Assembly: GCA_937876395.1 (NCBI GenBank)
Contig: CALEIM010000089.1
Coordinates: 1-8,840, forward strand
Direction of reading: 5' to 3'
From: an uncultured Wenzhouxiangella sp.
GTDB taxonomy: Bacteria; Pseudomonadota; Gammaproteobacteria; Xanthomonadales; Wenzhouxiangellaceae
Length of the DNA: 8,840 bases
Positions 6,728 through 8,840 of this stretch are shown one piece after another (within the stretch, counting starts at the first letter, position 1; each line of letters begins with the position of its first letter). The notes beneath the pieces were generated by a model. That model ran no database searches and was not told the DNA's origin. It saw only the letters and a list, made by a program, of their open reading frames with translations. The translations under genes were made by a program, and so were the position numbers.

Positions 6728-6835
6728 AGAGGCGACGAGCGCTGGTTTTACCGCCATGCACGCGCTTCTTTGCTCTGTCATGTAGGAAGTCATTGATAGT
6801 CAATGACATGCTCGTTGCTAACGGCTTGCGCCTCT
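6728..6835. repeat. Imperfect long inverted repeat with a 13-nt insertion in one arm
   Basis: AGAGGCG-ACGAGC (6728-6740, contiguous) pairs with GCTCGT (6810-6815) and CGCCTCT (6829-6835), which are separated by 13 nt. The enclosed region includes the hairpin at 6789-6807. It could form a bulged stem in DNA or RNA. Whether it is functional is unknown. Confidence 0.4.
6789..6807. repeat. 8-bp perfect dyad GTCATTGA-TAG-TCAATGAC
   Basis: The arms are perfectly complementary with a 3-bp centre, and the surrounding CATGT/ACATG bases add symmetry. Its size fits a dimeric repressor site about 140 bp upstream of the hsdM start. No matching regulator is identified in the window. Confidence 0.45.
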
Positions 6836-6910
6836 ATGTAAGCATCAAGGCTCCAATCTTACATATAGGATTCCATATGTAAAGTTGATGCCCATAACTT
6901 TACATATGGA
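6835..6910. promoter_or_regulatory. Operator-like array of alternating TATGTAA(A)G half-sites
   Basis: Four half-sites alternate in orientation: TATGTAAG (6835-6842), CTTACATA (6858-6865), TATGTAAAG (6876-6884) and CTTTACATA (6898-6906). The second pair sits in a perfect 15-bp inverted repeat, TCCATATGTAAAGTT (6872-6886) and its complement (6896-6910), with a 9-bp spacer. The middle two sites form a third dyad (6859-6882). Dyad centres are at about 6850, 6870.5 and 6891, that is two helical turns apart, so all would face one side of the DNA. The unit looks like a tandem duplication of about 41 bp. A dimeric or oligomeric DNA-binding protein is the natural reader. Fic's winged helix is one candidate; this is inference. 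Confidence 0.65.
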
Positions 6911-6962
6911 GTTCTGTATCTCTAGCAGGGCCCTGTTCCTTCATTTCCCCTTCCTGGTCCGC

Positions 6963-8096
6963 TCAAGCATTAAATAGGGATAAGTAACGACCAAAGACAA
7001 ATACACGGTTGCGTTGATAGCCGGTAATTTCTTCCAGCATACCGTCCTCAACCATTTTGTTGAGCAGATTAGAGGCGGTTTGGTGGCTCACCTCCAGCAG
7101 TGCGCTGGCTTCGGTGGCGGTGATGGCTGGCCGTCGATACAGATGCCGCAGCAGCCGTTGCAGGTTCTCGGCACGCTTGCCATACGCGAAGGCCATTTGG
7201 TCCATCTCCTGGCGCAGCGCCAGAATACCCTCAAAGGTTTGCTTGCCCTTGCCCGCCGTTTGGATCACCGCCGACAGGAAAAACTTGATCCAGTGAACCA
7301 TGTCGTTCGACACGCGCACCTGCATCAGCGCGTCGTAGTAGCTGGCGCGGTTGCGTTCAAAAAAATCAGAGAGGTACAACGACGGTTTCCGCAACAGGCC
7401 TTTGCTCACCAGGTAAAGGGCGATCATCAAGCGGCCGATGCGGCCATTGCCATCCAGAAACGGGTGGATGGTTTCAAACTGATAGTGGCTGATGGCAATG
7501 CGAATCAGGTCCGGCACATTAATGTTGTCGTTATGCCAGAACAACTCCAGATCACCCATCAGCTCGGTGACTTCGCTTTGGTGGGGCGGAATGAACGTGG
7601 CGTCTGTTAAACCGCTGCCGCCAATCCAGTTCTGCGACGTGCGAAACTCTCCGGGCGTTTTATGCTCACCGCGCACGCCCTGCATTAGTATCGCATGGGT
7701 GTGTTTTAACAGGCGGTTGGAAAGTGGCAGCCGCTGCAACTCGTCAACCGCCTCGTTGATGGCCTGGATATAGTTCTGCACTTCCTGCCAATCGTCGCGC
7801 TTTTCCGGTGCCAGCTGGCTGCTGTCCAGCACCGCCTCATTCATGTGCGTTTGTGTACCTTCAATGCGCGAGGAGTTGTTCGCCTCTTTGGTAATGTGCA
7901 TCTGAATAAACAAATCCACATCCGGCACAATCAGGGTAAAGGCATCCAGCTCCGCCAGTGCACGGGAAGCACGCTCCAGAAGCGTATTGACCTGCGGATC
8001 TTCCCAGCTCCACTCCCGGTTCACGGTCACCGGGCTGAAACTTTTGTACTGGTACTGCTGCCGCCATTCACCGGCTTTGAAGGTTTCAAACTTCAT
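6963..8096 (-). CDS. fic: Fic-family AMP-transferase with N-terminal inhibitory motif and C-terminal winged helix
   Basis: The 377-residue protein has the Fic_N region (about 30-110) with the inhibitory motif SSRIEG at 75-80, where Glu79 would block productive ATP binding (class II Fic). The Fic core carries HPFLDGNGRIGR (211-222), which matches HPFx(D/E)GNGRxxR completely, so AMPylation activity is expected. A C-terminal winged helix (about 322-372; ITATEASALLEVSHQTASNLLNKM) suggests DNA binding. Architecture and length resemble Shewanella SoFic. The start overlaps the hsdS stop as ATGA (8096-8093), so translation is probably coupled. Fic genes inside type I restriction-modification loci are known, but their role is unclear; target modification, autoregulation or a toxin-like function are possible. 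Confidence 0.93.
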   Translation of the reverse strand: MKFETFKAGEWRQQYQYKSFSPVTVNREWSWEDPQVNTLLERASRALAELDAFTLIVPDVDLFIQMHITKEANNSSRIEGTQTHMNEAVLDSSQLAPEKRDDWQEVQNYIQAINEAVDELQRLPLSNRLLKHTHAILMQGVRGEHKTPGEFRTSQNWIGGSGLTDATFIPPHQSEVTELMGDLELFWHNDNINVPDLIRIAISHYQFETIHPFLDGNGRIGRLMIALYLVSKGLLRKPSLYLSDFFERNRASYYDALMQVRVSNDMVHWIKFFLSAVIQTAGKGKQTFEGILALRQEMDQMAFAYGKRAENLQRLLRHLYRRPAITATEASALLEVSHQTASNLLNKMVEDGMLEEITGYQRNRVFVFGRYLSLFNA

Positions 8097-8840
8097 GTAG
8101 TCGCTTCCGTAGACTGGGTGCTGCGTTTGGCGCGTGGTTTCCTTACCGCCTTGGGTTTGGCAGCGGCTTTCGGTTCGGCTTTCTTTGCCGCTTTCTCGGC
8201 CTGAATGCGAGCCAGCAGTTCGCTGGCGGGCTCATCGTTGAGGTCTTGGGGAACCAGTTGGCCGGAGAAGGCTTTTTTAAGGATGGATTGGCGGAGGGTT
8301 TCTGCTCGTTTAATCCCGTTTTCTACTTCCGATTCCATTGTGTCCACTTGACTCATCACATCATCAAGCATATCTATTAGCAGCTTCTGCTCTTCTATGG
8401 AAGGCAATGGTACAGGGAAATTACTGAGAACAGTCTTGTTGATTGAGGCTAAGTTTGTCGTTTGTTTGCCGCCTTTTTCGAAATAGTCCTTGCCAAATGA
8501 GTTTCCCCAATGAGAGATGAATTTAGAGTGAGATTTGCTTTTTATTATCGGCGATGCCCGGAATACATGATTCTGTGTTATGCAAGGTGAAATCTGGCTC
8601 TCCCATATCCAGCCGCGCCCCAGCTTATCCCGATCGCCTCCTTCATTAAATAATATATCCCACTTCTCAAGCGCCAAATCTGAAAGGGAGCTTTTCTCGA
8701 TAGGCATCATTTTAATTTCATCCAATACAAGCGCTCCACGTTGAACATTAGCGACTCGTAAATAAGGCACTTCAACGGGATCGTTTATTTTCCGATTTTT
8801 GCTGACTGACATGCCCGAACCAATGAAAGCAAACTCTGCT
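8093..8840 (-). CDS. hsdS: Type I restriction-modification specificity subunit HsdS, C-terminal part (5' end outside window)
   Basis: The frame is open to the right edge and shows about 248 residues. An internal ATG at 8812 is not the start, since FIGSG upstream of it belongs to the conserved beginning of a target-recognition domain. Visible parts are the second target-recognition domain (VPYLRVANVQRG, then TTNLASINKTVLSNFPVPLP), a long conserved helix (SIEEQKLLIDML to LRQSILKKAFSGQLVPQD) that spaces the two recognition domains and contacts HsdM, and an Ala/Lys/Pro-rich basic tail common in this family. The recognition-domain DNA (about 8340-8800) looks more AT-rich than the rest, in keeping with exchange of these domains by transfer. 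The stop is coupled to fic. The first recognition domain and probably hsdR lie beyond the window. The recognised DNA sequence cannot be predicted. Confidence 0.93.
   Translation of the reverse strand, partial: AEFAFIGSGMSVSKNRKINDPVEVPYLRVANVQRGALVLDEIKMMPIEKSSLSDLALEKWDILFNEGGDRDKLGRGWIWESQISPCITQNHVFRASPIIKSKSHSKFISHWGNSFGKDYFEKGGKQTTNLASINKTVLSNFPVPLPSIEEQKLLIDMLDDVMSQVDTMESEVENGIKRAETLRQSILKKAFSGQLVPQDLNDEPASELLARIQAEKAAKKAEPKAAAKPKAVRKPRAKRSTQSTEATT

Larger units (their letters stand above)
6657..6962. other. 306-bp fic-hsdM intergenic region with regulatory-looking repeats
   Basis: No clear gene lies here, in contrast to the tight hsdS-fic overlap. The half nearer fic holds the dyad array at 6835-6910. 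The half nearer hsdM holds a GTCATTGA/TCAATGAC hairpin and a larger imperfect inverted repeat. A minus-strand frame of 46 codons (6793-6653) ends in an ATGA overlap with hsdM, but it lacks a good ribosome site and recognisable homology. A palindrome CAGGGCCCTG occurs at about 6927-6936 without a T-run. I could not find a convincing sigma-70 promoter for hsdM by eye. Confidence 0.6.
4622..8840. mobile_element. Probable genomic island with antitoxin and type I restriction-modification genes (right end outside window)
   Basis: All genes right of the tRNA fragment are typical accessory cargo (toxin-antitoxin remnant, hsdM, fic, hsdS), while those on the left, apart from the IS remnant, look like host exported proteins. 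Given the fragment's orientation, the island should extend rightward to an intact tRNA-CAU gene. No integrase is seen here, so the island's nature and extent are inferred. Confidence 0.5.

Noticed and set aside
6705..6835. Integron attC site
   Set aside because: Bulged arms are suggestive, but the RYYYAAC and GTTRRRY end boxes are not found at the outer ends and no cassette array is present.
6927..6936. CAGGGCCCTG palindrome as a terminator after fic
   Set aside because: It has no loop and no T-run on the minus strand.
7014..7610. Plus-strand 198-codon frame opposite fic
   Set aside because: It is the antisense shadow of a well-supported Fic gene.
8810..8812. ATG as the start of a short complete hsdS
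   Set aside because: Upstream in-frame residues match the conserved HsdS recognition-domain entry, so the gene continues beyond the window.

Overview
This window looks like chromosomal DNA of a Gammaproteobacterium, probably near the Xanthomonadales or Wenzhouxiangella group. The clues are the GC-rich left half, two exported proteins with a shared '[D]-x-I-F-x3-F-[E/Q]' C-terminus that I recall from that group, and a Proteobacteria-type IS3 element. Genus-level assignment is inference. The window splits into a host-like left part (1-4576) and an acquired right part (4622-8840), joined at a 45-nt fragment of a tRNA gene.

Left part. Positions 2-807 hold the remnant of an IS3-family insertion sequence: the end of orfA, then an orfB cut off after the first catalytic aspartate. 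Next come two same-strand genes separated by 13 nt. The first encodes an exported PD40/TolB-like beta-propeller protein (946-2082). The second encodes an exported subtilisin-family protease of the KP-43 type (2096-4522) with a complete Asp/His/Ser triad and a C-terminal beta domain. Both proteins end in the same kind of short tail, which suggests a common export or anchoring route.

Boundary. Positions 4577-4621 on the minus strand match the 3' half of a tRNA with a CAU anticodon, from the anticodon loop to the CCA end. The 5' half is missing. This is the pattern expected at the distal attachment site of an island integrated at a tRNA gene. The island would lie to the right, with its integrase and the restored tRNA beyond the window.

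Right part. It starts with a ribbon-helix-helix antitoxin (4765-5052), overlapped by the first 44 codons of a ParE/RelE-type toxin that is cut off where hsdM ends. The rest is a minus-strand type I restriction-modification cluster in the order hsdS (running off the window), fic, hsdM. The hsdS stop and the fic start overlap as ATGA. Fic carries an intact AMPylation motif, an N-terminal inhibitory motif and a C-terminal winged helix. Between fic and hsdM is a 306-bp gap holding a striking operator-like array: four alternating half-sites forming three dyads about 20.5 bp apart. HsdS and HsdM would together form the methyltransferase. HsdR is not in the window and would have to lie upstream of hsdS or elsewhere. 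Fic may regulate this locus or act as a linked toxin-like effector; the sequence alone does not decide.
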